Positions 50,401 through 60,206 of a DNA stretch of 64,000 nucleotides are shown here, piece after piece. Location of the stretch: positions 2,647,983 to 2,711,982 of the forward strand of contig JASKMD010000004.1 in NCBI GenBank assembly GCA_030144725.1. The letters run 5' to 3'. This stretch comes from Haematococcus lacustris. Taxonomy: Eukaryota; Chlorophyta; Chlorophyceae; Chlamydomonadales; Haematococcaceae. Position 1 is the first letter of the stretch. Every line of letters starts with the position of its first letter. The notes under the pieces are model-generated. The model did not search any database and was not told the DNA's origin. It saw nothing but the letters and a program-made list of their open reading frames with translations. Position numbers and translations under genes: made by a program.

Positions 50401-50654
50401 TCAAGCTCTTCAATGACTGTTCTGACTGTGTCTGGCACCTGAGCTTTGCTGCTGATGGGCACACACACAGACAGCTTTGTGTATTCATCAAGGAAAGTAG
50501 CCACATACAGGCTGCCGTCTCTGGCCCTGGCATGCATGGGGCCACAGACATCCATGTGGATCAGCCCTAGGGGAGCTGTCACTGGTGCTGCATTGGGGGG
50601 TGGTCCAGCAAAGCAACATTCTTGTGCTGTTTGCCCTTGACACAGCCCACACAC
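47445..50654 (-). pseudogene. Copia integrase, reverse transcriptase and RNase H
   Basis: A 1069-codon frame. Integrase core: HMDVCGPM, RTDNGTEYVNSRM and SPQQNGAAERLNRT supply the D, D, E residues. A long Ser/Pro/Ala-rich linker follows. Reverse transcriptase: ALYGLRQAPRAWHARL and LLVYVDDCLL (YVDD active site, about 48378-48403). RNase H: GFSDADYAGDKDTARSTTGY, STAEAEYMAAS, and the closing SMLADILTKPL. It overlaps the upstream frame by 76 bases in a different phase, so protease and integrase are not in one frame: a mutation or a programmed shift. Confidence 0.93.
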
Positions 50655-52482
50655 ACAGCTGGATCTGAGGCAGCTGCTCGGAATTGTGCGGCTGTGACAG
50701 GTACACCTGACACCATGCCTGCTGACTGCATGTGTGCCAGAGCATCATAGGAAGTATGACACAGGCGCTGGTGCCACACCTGGGGAGAGTTGGAGGTGGT
50801 GCTGTTGGCAGAGGGCGCAGGCACGTTGGTCAGGAGCTCCAGCTTAATCCTGGGGTCAGGCTGTAGAGCTGACTGCTGGATGCCATACAGCTTGGCACCC
50901 TGCTCCTGCTCTGAGTCTGTGTCAGGGCCATCTGGCATGGGAACAGCTGCCAGGATGTAGGAGTTCTTGACCTTGTGCGCGTTCACCCTGAGCATGCTGC
51001 CAAACTGATTGCAGCTGATCTGGCACACATCTCCACGGAAAAGAAAGCTGCTGCCCTCGTCTGTTGCAGCTGTCACTGAGATGAAGTTTTGCTTGCTGTC
51101 AGGGACATACAAGGCATGGCTGAGATACCAGGAGCCACGCTTGGTGCTCAGGAACACACTGCCTGACCCAACTGCCCAGACCCTGTGGCCCTCAGCTGCC
51201 AGCCTTACAGGCCTGTGCTTGTCTGGCGCAAAGGGGGTGTAGTTGTAGAAGAACTGCAGGTCCTTCAGAATGTGCTGTGAGGCACCTGAATCAATGCAGA
51301 AGGGGCTGTATAGGTCACTGTTGAAGTTGAGTTTGGGCTGCACCATCTGCATGAGAACATCATCAAGGTCATCATCATCATCATCATCAGCAGCAGCAGT
51401 GGAGCAGGTGAACAGGCTGGCTCCCCTGGATGGGCTCTGAGCTGCTGTTCTGCCAGGGGTCTGGGCCCTGCCTCTGCTGTGGCTGGATGCCCTGGCTGCT
51501 GGGCTAGAGCTCCTGCCTGGACTGGGACGCCTGCCTGGGCTGCTGGTTCTGGCAGAGTTGCTGAAAAGGGTCCTCATGCGATTGCGCTGATCTCTGTCAA
51601 AGGTGAAACATTCAGACATGATGTGGCCAGGCTTAGCACAGTAGTTGCAGGTCAGATGAGCATGTGAGCTGACTTCCCTGGAGGACCTGTCAGGTGACTG
51701 TGCTCTGGCCTGCTGCTGCTGCTGCTGCTGCTGCTCACGAGACTGCTGAGGTAGCCTGAACCTGCCCCTGCCCCCCTGTCCGCTTGAACTACCAGCCCCC
51801 CTGCTGTCAGAAGGGGAGGAGTAGGACCAGAGTGAGGATGAGGAGGTGCTGAGTTGCTGCTGCATCTGCTTGCTGAGTAGGTCGGCCTCCTTAGTCAGCA
51901 GCACACGCTTGATGCGCTCGACTTTTAGGTCGGCGCTGGTCTGATCGTAGCGCAGCCTTTCGACTGTGCTTTCGTACTCAGGCGGTAGGGCTGCCAAAAT
52001 GGCGAGTACCACTGTGGACTCAGATGTCTCACAGTTGCAAGCTTCCAGCTCTGTAAGCAGCTGCTGCAAACGCGCATAGAAGCGCGCTACTGACTCGCCG
52101 GGCTCCATGCGCAGGAGACTGAGTTGCTGCTGAAGCTGTGACTGTCGCGCGACTGACGATTCGGTGAACTGAGATTCGAGGGTTTCCCAGGCGTCTTGCG
52201 CTGAGTCTGCAGACTTGACAGTGAATATGTGGAGGTTGGAGACGTGCCGCTGGATAAAGGCTTTGGCTTTGCGGTCCAGCGCGCTGTCCGCGCGAGATCT
52301 GGCTCTTGCTGAGTGGCGTTAGCTGCTGGCGCGGTGGGTAAGGGGGTGACGCCGTCGGCGACGACGGACCAGAGGCCTGCTTCGATCAGCAGGCCTTCGG
52401 TGCGGATGCTCCAAATTGGCCAGTTGTCGTCATCGAGAATGGTGGCCTGATTGCCGGAGGCTGAAGCAGGAGAAGTTGCCAT
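50579..52482 (-). pseudogene. Copia gag and protease, frameshifted
   Basis: The gag starts at 52482 (MATSPASASGNQATILDDDN, WPIWSIRTEGLL) and shifts frame near 52290-52310; the second frame (to 50579) carries the UBN2-type core (QLLTELEACNCETSESTVVL), a CCHC zinc knuckle CNYCAKPGHIMSEC (about 51616-51657), the protease FCIDSGAS (about 51281-51304) and the pre-integrase motif HQRLCHTSYDAL. The first shift means no full-length Gag can be made without correction. Confidence 0.9.
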
Positions 52483-52555
52483 CGCTGATCGACTGGGCTG
52501 TCAACCACACGAACCCTAGCCAGCAACTTACTGGAGTCCTATCGCGCGTCAGCGC

Positions 52556-52569
52556 GTGGGCCCATAACC
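52556..52569 (-). promoter_or_regulatory. Primer binding site resembling initiator tRNA-Met anticodon arm
   Basis: Directly inside the 5' LTR. Its complement GTGGGCCCATAACC resembles the anticodon stem-loop of initiator tRNA-Met (core CCCATAACC) rather than a tRNA 3' end, as in Copia elements that use a half-tRNA primer. Confidence 0.6.
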
Positions 52570-52852
52570 TGTTGGAAGAGCACGGGCAGACGCGGACACC
52601 AGTTCAGGGTAGTTACATTGATCTGCCACAACTGCTACCGCGCAACCTTGCGTCAGCCTTGCGCAACCTTGCGCCTACCTGTTGGAAGAGCACGGGCAGA
52701 CGCGGACACCAGTTCAGGGTGCCTACGACTGCCGGGTGTCTGCCCTAAATACGGCAGTCACACTCGCACTCATCGCGGCCGGGCCGCTGGCAGGCACACC
52801 CTACAATCCCGGTGCTTGATCTCAACTGCACCGGGAGGGTATGCAACTAACA
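52570..52852 (-). repeat. Copia 5' LTR
   Basis: 283 bp, identical by eye to the 3' LTR; TG..CA ends. Confidence 0.93.
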
Positions 52853-53035
52853 TGTCCTCAAATGCAACGGCTGTCAAAGGACGGACACGCGCACAGTGTG
52901 ACAGCGGACAGTATGAAAAGGCTCCGTTTGCCACAGATCGCCATCTTAGTTGGAGCGGGCGTGGCGGCCAGCTCTGATTACCGCTCGGGCCCCAAGCTGC
53001 AACCGCGGGTTAAGGTAAGCTCCGTCTCAAAGCAG

Positions 53036-53140
53036 CAGCCCGCACTATAGCAGCCCGCACTATAGCAGCCCGCACTATAGCAGCCCGCACTATAGCAGCC
53101 CGCACTATAGCAGCCCGCACTATAGCAGCCCGCACTATAG
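53036..53140 (+). repeat. 15 bp tandem repeat, 7 copies
   Basis: Perfect CAGCCCGCACTATAG units right after a splice donor at 53015, so probably intronic. Confidence 0.95.
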
Positions 53141-53285
53141 CACTTAGCCTTCTAAACCATTGCTTGTGCTTGTGTTTGCAGATCGACGCGCTAATTCGTG
53201 ACCGCGCAATTCGTAAACAATGGTACACGGCCCCGTAGAATGGCAAACGGCCAGGCCTCTCTGAAAGGTGAGACCCTTGCACTAG

Positions 53286-53558
53286 CCCCGCACTTAGCAC
53301 TTGTTGCCCCGCACTTAGCACTTGTTGCCCCGCACTTAGCACTTGTTGCCCCGCACTTAGCACTTGTTGCCCCGCACTTAGCACTTGTTGCCCCGCACTT
53401 AGCACTTGTTGCCCCGCACTTAGCACTTGTTGCCCCGCACTTAGCACTTGTTGCCCCGCACTTAGCACTTGTTGCCCCGCACTTAGCACTTGTTGCCCCG
53501 CACTTAGCACTTGTTGCCCCGCACTTAGCACTTGTTGCCCCGCACTTAGCACTTGTTG
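53286..53558 (+). repeat. 21 bp tandem repeat, 13 copies
   Basis: Perfect CCCCGCACTTAGCACTTGTTG units, after a donor-like GAAAGGTGAGACC and before an acceptor-like CTTGCAG at 53645. Shares the CCCGCACT core with the 15 bp array. Open frames across it on both strands reflect the 21 bp period only. Confidence 0.95.
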
Positions 53559-53730
53559 TCCAACACACCCTGGTTGCCCCGCACACTTGTTGCCCCGCAC
53601 ATTGCCCCGCACACTAAGCATATGTCGTGGCCCTATGTGCTTGCAGGTATCGCCAAGCCGCAGCGATCAATAAACCTGCAGCCACAATGGAGCTTCCTCG
53701 TGGAGCGTCCAACCCCTTCGAGCCCTGGAG

Positions 53731-53990
53731 CCATGGCTCACTCTAGGGCTCTTAGCTAGTTCACTAGTGTTTACTAGTGCAACGGGCTGATATCCTTTTA
53801 AGCGTTAAGCTGTTAGTTTTGATGATGTGCCCAGTGGTCAGGGGGGATTAGCCCCTAGGAACGTGCCATCGACTTGGGGTTTGTGTTCATCAAGGGTGCG
53901 ACCGAGGACGCTACAACTTGTTTGTAGTAGCTGAGTGAGATTACCCACAGGCCAACATGTTGTTCCTTGTTGAATGAGTTTTGTTGGTTT
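53731..53990 (+). repeat. Dispersed repeat R (first copy at 32424-32672)
   Basis: Runs from CCATGGCTCACTCTAGGGCT to TTTTGTTGGTTT and ends exactly at the right 16 bp repeat of the CAP insertion, so it marks one end of the inserted element. Confidence 0.75.
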
Positions 53991-54006
53991 CTGAAGGTGC
54001 AAGTGG
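53991..54006 (+). repeat. 16 bp direct repeat, right border of the CAP insertion
   Basis: CTGAAGGTGCAAGTGG; see 46406-46421. Confidence 0.75.
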
Positions 54007-54120
54007 AGACCAGCATGTCAGCCCACTGCTGGGCAGCTCTGGCTAGCTGGCTGTCGTAGGCCAGGGGAGGGGCCTTGTGCATGGCCCGGTACGCGTTGTG
54101 CAGCTCCAATGGGTTGTTGC

Positions 54121-56037
54121 CTGCAGCCATCACACCTTCCGGGCAGCGCCTCCAGCCAGTGCGGTGTGCAGGGCCACAGGGGCCGGGCAGCCTGGAGCAG
54201 GTGCAGTGCAGCAGAGCTTCTTCCTGGCTAGATAGTGCAGCTGGCTGCTCCTAGCACCAGGCCAGAGAGGGGCTGACACTGGCGGCAGGCCAAGGCTGCC
54301 AGGGCTGCCGGGTGGGCTCAAGGGCCGACATCATCGCAGCAATGGGAGGCAGCGGGTGAGAGGAGCAGCCTCGGGTCTGGGGCTGAGGCGGGGCAGCCAG
54401 GGCAGCTGCCTAGCACAGTGTCAGGGTGGGGTGAGGCCAGCTGCCAGCAGTGGCATGCAGGTGGTCCACCGCGACCATGTGGGGTGAAAGGACCTCATGA
54501 GGCTGCGGCCACAGCCACCTGTCCTTAGCCCCCATGCAGGACCTGGTGCGGGCACCCGCAAGGAGTGTGGGGTGCGGCAGTCGTCTCTAGAGCACCCTCG
54601 TTTCATCTCCCTACCACACCCGGTACCGCCTCACCGGCAATCCTAGGCGAAGAGCCTGCAAGGACAGTGCAGCATCGACCAGGGAGCTGCGAGCAGCGCT
54701 GGCCAGATCTAATGGCGAGACTAGTTATGGTGGGTCAGGCTTCGTGGGTCGGGGGAGTGTAAGCGCGGGGGGGACTATGCGCGGATGTCGCCCACTTACG
54801 TCATTGCGCCCACTCTGGCATTGTGGAAGTTTGCCTAGGCACGGATAGGATGGCCAGAAGCCACAGCAGGAGAACAGTTGACGACATTGCTGGTGGTCCA
54901 GCGGCTAATTTTCCTTCCACAAACAACCTGTGTTCCGTGCCAGTGGTGCTCGGCACAAAGCACTCTCGAGGCTGCGCCCCGCTACATCGCTGTTACTCCG
55001 CGGGGGCGAGTGACAAGGATCCGGCAGCTTCCGCCTCCCCCACCCCCGGCATAACATGCCGCATACGCGCTCCTGTACATCGGCTGTACCTTGCAGCCTC
55101 TGCTGTCAAGTCGAAACCGCGATGAATTGGCGATGCCTGTCTCAGCAACGGCAACGCCCATACCGCCCATACCCATACGCCCATACCCATACTATCTACT
55201 CAGTCCAGCGAAGCAGGCAACGCATGTCGGACAAACGCAAGCAAGCAAGCGGAGCTGCACAGTAGGCCAGGCAGGCAAGCAGGCAAGGTGCTGCCTGTGG
55301 ATGACTACGCGCTCTACCCACGTCAGCTGACACCAGCACGGCCATCTCGCCCTGTGACCAGATTCTGGACCGCAGCCAAGTCAGGCATGAGGGCTGGATG
55401 AGAGGTGAGCCAGCGGCTGCTGCTCTCAGCCTGAGGCCTGGGGCATGTCAAGCCTGTGCAATGCCAGATTAGCTGCCATGAAGGGCCCCTGGGCTGTGTC
55501 CCTGGTGCAGGTGACGGTTTGCTGGGGCAGGGGGCAGGGATAACTGGCAGGTGGCTGGACAGAAATGCCGGCCTATGCTTTCACCTGCCATCCCATAGAG
55601 CTAGGGTGGTGGCACCGGCCGGAAGGCGCCGTCTACATTGCACACGGAGTACCAACAGGGCATCCACCATGTGAGTGATCAGCTGGCCACAGCGCAACAT
55701 GCATCACCACCTCTCCTCATGTAGGACTTCTCCTGCAGGGGTTGGCCTATGGGTTGCTGCAACTGACGAGGTGCCTCCTTGTCACCCTCCTCCTGGCGTT
55801 GTGGCTGTCCCTGCTGCTGTAGCCTGATTGGCATCCATGCAAGCTGTTCAAGGATGCTAGCCATTCATCCACCCAGTCTCAAAAGTTGTAATGTTTCAAC
55901 TAGTCTGATCAGTGCGGGCATTTGCACTAAAACCCAAGCTTGTGCAGCCGCCTACTTCCCAAGCTGGCATGACTGGAAGCACTGCGTGACCCTGGTTTGG
56001 TCATGTGAGCGCTGCTGAGCTGTGCAGGTCGCTGAGG
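54121..56037. other. No gene confirmed between the CAP genes
   Basis: Should hold the first exon of the split CAP gene, but no signal-peptide frame with a matching phase was found. CCCATA-type short repeats at 55155-55190, GGCAAGCAGGCAAG repeats at 55230-55290. Open frames here lack domains. Confidence 0.4.
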
Positions 56038-57666
56038 CTAGGGTCCAGCTACAGCGCCAGGAGGCAGCACATTAGCGGGGAACTGGCCCACCACATTCCC
56101 TGCTGGCCCATAACGGCAGACGTACACGGTCTGGCTGCCGCAGCGTGAAGGGGCAGAGGCACAGCCCAAGCGGGTGGTCCCCTTCCAAACCTGCAGCAGG
56201 GCAACAGGGAAGAGCTGCACGCCACCCACAGGAGTGGTGGAGCCGAAGACCAGGGTGTTGAGGGGTGGCGCTCCATGTGCAGGATTCTGCTTAAAGAATG
56301 TGAATGCCGGTGGAAGATGTTGCGGCGGGGGACAGATGGCACGTGGTAGGTATTCGGCAGCAGGCAACGGGCAGCAGGCAACGGGCAGCAGGCAGCGGGT
56401 GGCGGCAGATAAGGACACGTAAAGCATGGCAGCTAGCCCGCACCCAGGGTGGCAGGAGCCGGGCTGTTGGCACTGACCATTTGTGTGAAGCCACCGCTTT
56501 GCTGGCTGAAGCCTGGCGCGCTGTAGTTGTACACACCCTGCTGGTTGTACCTGAGCACGGGCAGGGTGCGCATGCATGCAGTCCGGCAACCAGGAGTGCC
56601 GGGCATAGGCAGGCACACACCCATGCCCCACAACTGTTGTGGGAGCGACCATGCTGCTCAGTCAACATAATTGCCTTGTGTTTAAGCCAGCCCTAGGAAG
56701 GCTGGAAACTTGTCCTGCTCACCAGCCCGTGTAGGGGTTACTTGAGCTACATTGCTGCTCCTTGCGGGAGATGCGGGGGCGTAGTTGCAGCTGCAACCAT
56801 GGTCATTGTTGTGTTTATGTGGAAGCCACTCACCACGCAAAGATGGTGTCAGCCCATGCAGCGTAACCCAATGCCAAGTTCTCACCTGGGACACAGTTTG
56901 GGTGGTCACACAAGGATGGTTGCAGCCCATATGGGATATGGCACTTTGCATAAGCATGACAATGATAGGGTAGCCAGGCAGGGTGCGAATCAGCTACTGA
57001 AGCAGATACCTAGCCTGATAACTAGCTTAGGAACTATGCTGATGCAGGGCAGCTGATGCCACCATTGATAGTCGGTCGTTTCCGCGCACCCTTCCCTCTG
57101 CCCACCTTGTCCCTCCGCTTTGCCGACCAAGAACGTGCAGCTACTGGCCAGCTGGTTGGCCCACTGCTGCGCCGCGGATACAAGCGCGGGGTCGGTGGAC
57201 AAAGGAGCGGCCTGGTGCACTGCTCGGTATGCGTTGTGAAGGGCCGTAGGGTCGGTGCCTGCACTCAGCAACCACTTCCGATCATATCTTCAGTGGCGAT
57301 TTCGCGATGGGGTCTGTCAACATCAAGTCGTGATGCAAGGGAACGCGAGGAAGCGAGGGAAGTGAGGCGGGGTCTCGATCGACCGCGCTGGTTGGCGCCA
57401 CGCAGGGTTTTACCGGCATCACGATCGGCTTCTTACCGGTAACCTTTGAGGCTGCCCCTGAATGGGCAGAGCACTGAGCGCAGTTGTAGGAATGTACAAG
57501 CTCCGGGAATGCGCAAGCGAGGCGCGCTAAATGGCGCGATGTGATGATGCGGAATGTACACTGCGCACTCACGTCCTTGTGCTCTAGACAGGCCTGGCAC
57601 CGCGATGAGACATGCGACGAGGAGGAGAAGAGCACTATAGGCCGCGCTTGACGAGCTTGACGGCAT
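56038..57666 (-). CDS. CAP/SCP-domain secreted protein
   Basis: Minus-strand exons: 57666..57573 (signal peptide MPSSSSSAAYSALLLLVACL to AQG), 57258..57128 (DPTALHNAYRAVHQAAPLST to CTFL), 56885..56834 (GENLALGYAAWADTIFAW), 56550..56478 (YNQQGVYNYSAPGFSQQSGG, FTQM), 56190..56038 (VWKGTTRLGCASAPSRCGSQ, YVCRYGPAGNVVGQFPANVL, stop TAG). All joined phases fit except that one small exon of 3n+1 bases, carrying the expected xHS motif, is missing between 57128 and 56885. The GENL, FTQMVW and YVCRYGPAGN motifs define CAP (PR-1-like) proteins, which are extracellular; their role in algae is open. A paralog of the split gene to its left. Confidence 0.83.
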
Positions 57667-58149
57667 CACGCGGTAGACACGCACCACGACGTTGATGTGT
57701 GTATGAGATCCTGGTCTGGCAGCCACTGCGGGTCGAGAGTGCTGTTACATGCAACTGTCATGCGTCCGGCTTTTAACTTGCTTTCGCTGCTTGCGTTTTA
57801 TGTAATCTCAGGCTAGTGACACTGTCCTAACGTCAGTCGTAAGTGTCTATAATCCACGCGGTGCAAACGTGTCACGAAGCAGTGCACGGTTGCTAGACTG
57901 CTTGACAATGATGGGTGATACGTGTATCGATCAGTGATGCGGCATTACAGAATTACAAAGTTACTTACTTACTTACGCAGTGTACTTACATGTAAATTAC
58001 ATGTAATTACATGTAATTACACAGGAACTACAGCCCCTTTTTCTCGTCACTGGCTCATTTTCTTCAGCCGACATTGTGAGACTTAAGAGGGTTATCCTTA
58101 GACAACCTCTAATGACATTCAGAACCGCGATATACGGACATGCCGACCC
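57667..58149. other. Upstream of CAP gene; hAT-like terminus and short repeats
   Basis: Contains AATGATGGGTGATACGTGTATCGAT at 57907, close to the hAT MITE terminus, and CTTACTTACTTAC / ACATGTAATT simple repeats at 57960-58020. No gene. Confidence 0.45.
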
Positions 58150-58262
58150 TCTACAGGGTCCTACCAATACTGACCTTGTGCAGGGTCCTACAGACCCTGT
58201 GCAGGGTCCTACTGACCCTGTGGAGGGTCCTACCGACCCGGTGCAGGGTCCTACCGACCCTC
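58150..58262 (+). repeat. About 21 bp imperfect tandem repeat (GTGCAGGGTCCTACNGACCCT)
   Basis: Five units with third-position-like variation; each contains the inverted pair AGGGTC / GACCCT, so the array can form small hairpins. Confidence 0.85.
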
Positions 58263-58335
58263 TAAAAAGGGGCACAAGTCACCTGCACAAGTCAACACTA
58301 GTCATCTATCACACCACACCACACCACAACACCAA

Positions 58336-59543
58336 GTGAGGGCTGGGCTGGGCTGGGCTGGGCTGGGCCGGGCCGGGCCGGGCCGGGCCGGGCCGGGCCG
58401 GGCCGGGCCGGGGCGGGCCGGGGCGGGCCGGGGCGGGGCGGGGCGGGGCGGGGCGGGGCGGGGCGGGGCGGGGCGGGGCGGGGCGGGGCGGGGCGGGGCG
58501 GGGCGGGGCGGGGCGGGGCGGGGCGGGGCGGGGCGGGGCGGGGCGGGGCGGGGCGGGGCGGGGCGGGGCGGGGCGGGGCGGGGCGGGGCGGGGCGGGGCG
58601 GGGCGGGGCGGGGCGGGGCGGGGCGGGGCGGGGCGGGGCGGGGCGGGGCGGGGCGGGGCGGGGCGGGGCGGGGCGGGGCGGGGCGGGGCGGGGCGGGGCG
58701 GGGCGGGGCGGGGCGGGGCGGGGCGGGGCGGGGCGGGGCGGGGCGGGGCGGGGCGGGGCGGGGCGGGGCGGGGCGGGGCGGGGCGGGGCGGGGCGGGGCG
58801 GGGCGGGGCGGGGCGGGGCGGGGCGGGGCGGGGCGGGGCGGGGCGGGGCGGGGCGGGGCGGGGCGGGGCGGGGCGGGGCGGGGCGGGGCGGGGCGGGGCG
58901 GGGCGGGGCGGGGCGGGGCGGGGCGGGGCGGGGCGGGGCGGGGCGGGGCGGGGCGGGGCGGGGCGGGGCGGGGCGGGGCGGGGCGGGGCGGGGCGGGGCG
59001 GGGCGGGGCGGGGCGGGGCGGGGCGGGGCGGGGCGGGGCGGGGCGGGGCGGGGCGGGGCGGGGCGGGGCGGGGCGGGGCGGGGCGGGGCGGGGCGGGGCG
59101 GGGCGGGGCGGGGCGGGGCGGGGCGGGGCGGGGCGGGGCGGGGCGGGGCGGGGCGGGGCGGGGCGGGGCGGGGCGGGGCGGGGCGGGGCGGGGCGGGGCG
59201 GGGCGGGGCGGGGCGGGGCGGGGCGGGGCGGGGCGGGGCGGGGCGGGGCGGGGCGGGGCGGGGCGGGGCGGGGCGGGGCGGGGCGGGGCGGGGCGGGGCG
59301 GGGCGGGGCGGGGCGGGGCGGGGCGGGGCGGGGCGGGGCGGGGCGGGGCGGGGCGGGGCGGGGCGGGGCGGGGCGGGGCGGGGCGGGGCGGGGCGGGGCG
59401 GGGCGGGGCGGGGCGGGGCGGGGCGGGGCGGGGCGGGGCGGGGCGGGGCGGGGCGGGGCGGGGCGGGGCGGGGGGGCGGGGCGGGGCGGGGCGGGGCGGG
59501 GCGGGGCGGGGCGGGGCGGGGCGGGGCGGGGCGGGGCGGGGCT
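58336..59543 (+). repeat. GGGCT to GGGCC to GGGGC pentanucleotide array (1.2 kb)
   Basis: Starts as GGGCT, passes through GGGCC (about 58366-58430) and becomes pure GGGGC for about 1.1 kb, with one slip (GGGGGGC) at about 59470. Strongly G-quadruplex-prone on +. Open in several frames on both strands only because of the 5 bp period. Confidence 0.95.
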
Positions 59544-60206
59544 CACTCCTACAAATTAATCCCTGCGTCCGTCCCTGCGTGTTGACCGACCTTGTCCGAT
59601 CGGGCTAGTATTTTGATAGATGGTAGTTTGGCAAAAATACAAGTGCCGGCCGGCAAGTTGCGTGGGTGCCTTCGCAGCAGCTGCTGGTTGCTGCCACAAC
59701 TAGAGTCAGCGCTAAAGCCATGCCGTGCGAGCTAAAGCCATCGGCCTGCTCCCGGAGCAGTCGGCCGCATGTGCCGGTTGTACATGCAAGAACATCAGAG
59801 TTCGGAGGCCCTGACTTTCCGACGTCGACGTCCTGCCCAGGCATCAAGGACAGGCTGCGGGACTGGCTGCGCTGCTCCTAGCTGCTCCATTCCCGCGTTA
59901 CATGTTGCCTCTGTATCGCTGTATTGTATCGATACAAAAAATACACGTTTTTTCTTGTATTTTCTTGTATTTCCTGTATCGATACACGTATTACCCATCA
60001 CAGCCTGTGGCCCTGTGGCTAGAGTGCAGGGATGAGTGCATGGATAGGTTGCGGGCCACAGCACAACAGCTGTTGATTTTTTCAAAATATTTTTCTTGCA
60101 AAATATGTTTTATTTTCTGCAAAGTACCATCTATTAAAATTTCAGCCCGATTGGACAAGGTTGGTAAACACGCAGGGACGGACGCAGGGATTAATTTGTA
60201 GCAGTG
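59544..60206. mobile_element. Long-TIR MITE related to the palindromic MITE, with nested hAT MITE
   Basis: Arms of about 100 bp: CACTCCTACAAATTAATCCC on the left, GGGATTAATTTGTAGCAGTG on the right, matching the arms of 39634-39872. Inside lies a reverse-oriented hAT MITE (59637-60000). The element abuts the GGGGC array on its left. Confidence 0.75.
59637..60000 (-). mobile_element. hAT-type MITE, reverse copy
   Basis: Reverse complement of most of 6261-6639, including the GTATCGATAC blocks and the ATTACCCATCAC terminus; the left (distal) terminus is incomplete. Confidence 0.7.

Larger units (their letters stand above)
46885..52852 (-). mobile_element. Copia-type LTR retrotransposon (5.97 kb)
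   Basis: Two 283 bp LTRs enclose gag, protease, integrase, reverse transcriptase and RNase H in that order, which defines Copia (Pseudoviridae type). The target duplication is TGTCC (46880-46884, 52853-52857). The primer site next to the 5' LTR (52556-52569) is GGTTATGGGCCCAC on the element strand. Two frameshifts break the coding region. Confidence 0.95.
46843..53014 (+). pseudogene. Plus-strand exon-like unit interrupted by the Copia element
   Basis: Acceptor CCTGCAG at 46842, then a frame SQLSAANQQLRT that stops at the Copia target (46884) and resumes at 52858 as CPQMQRLSKDGHAHS..LRLPQIAILVGAGVAA to donor AAG|GTAAGC at 53015. With the Copia removed it is a 199-base open exon. A next exon may start at 53182 (IDALIRDRAIRKQWYTAP, then a stop). 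Function unknown. Confidence 0.4.
45420..54120 (-). pseudogene. CAP/SCP-domain secreted protein gene split by a 7.6 kb insertion
   Basis: Exons on the minus strand: 54120 down to 53991 (LHNAYRAMHKAPPLAYDSQL..AAQQWADMLVSTCTFR), then after the insertion 46405..46383 (HANSISE), 45733..45609 (GFRSWGDCIFAWYSQQQDY to FTNAFTQL) and 45500..45420 (VYYVCRYTPAGNRFDGFERN to the stop). The phases join exactly across the small exon (G|AT GAG). CAP proteins have CxFxH contiguous; here TCTFR and HANS are parted by 46422-53990, with 16 bp repeated on both sides. Compared with the paralog at 56-57.7 kb it also lacks the roughly 20-residue WKGTTRLGCASAPSRCGSQT stretch before YVCRY. The signal-peptide exon was not found. 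Confidence 0.75.

Noticed and set aside
53286..53558. CRISPR-like regular repeats
   Set aside because: Units are directly adjacent with no unique spacers, in a eukaryotic genome: a minisatellite.
53191..53621. Frames encoding a 7-residue repeat such as LALVAPH
   Set aside because: Consequence of a perfect 21 bp array, open in several frames and between splice-like sites; not treated as a gene.
58336..59543. Telomere or subtelomeric array
   Set aside because: The unit is GGGGC, not the TTTTAGGG type known from Chlamydomonadales, and genes or elements continue on both sides.
58302..59559. Open frames of over 400 codons on both strands (Pro-Arg-Ala or Gly-Arg-Ala repeats)
   Set aside because: They exist only because a 5 bp repeat without stops covers the region; no start context, splice sites or non-repeat domain.
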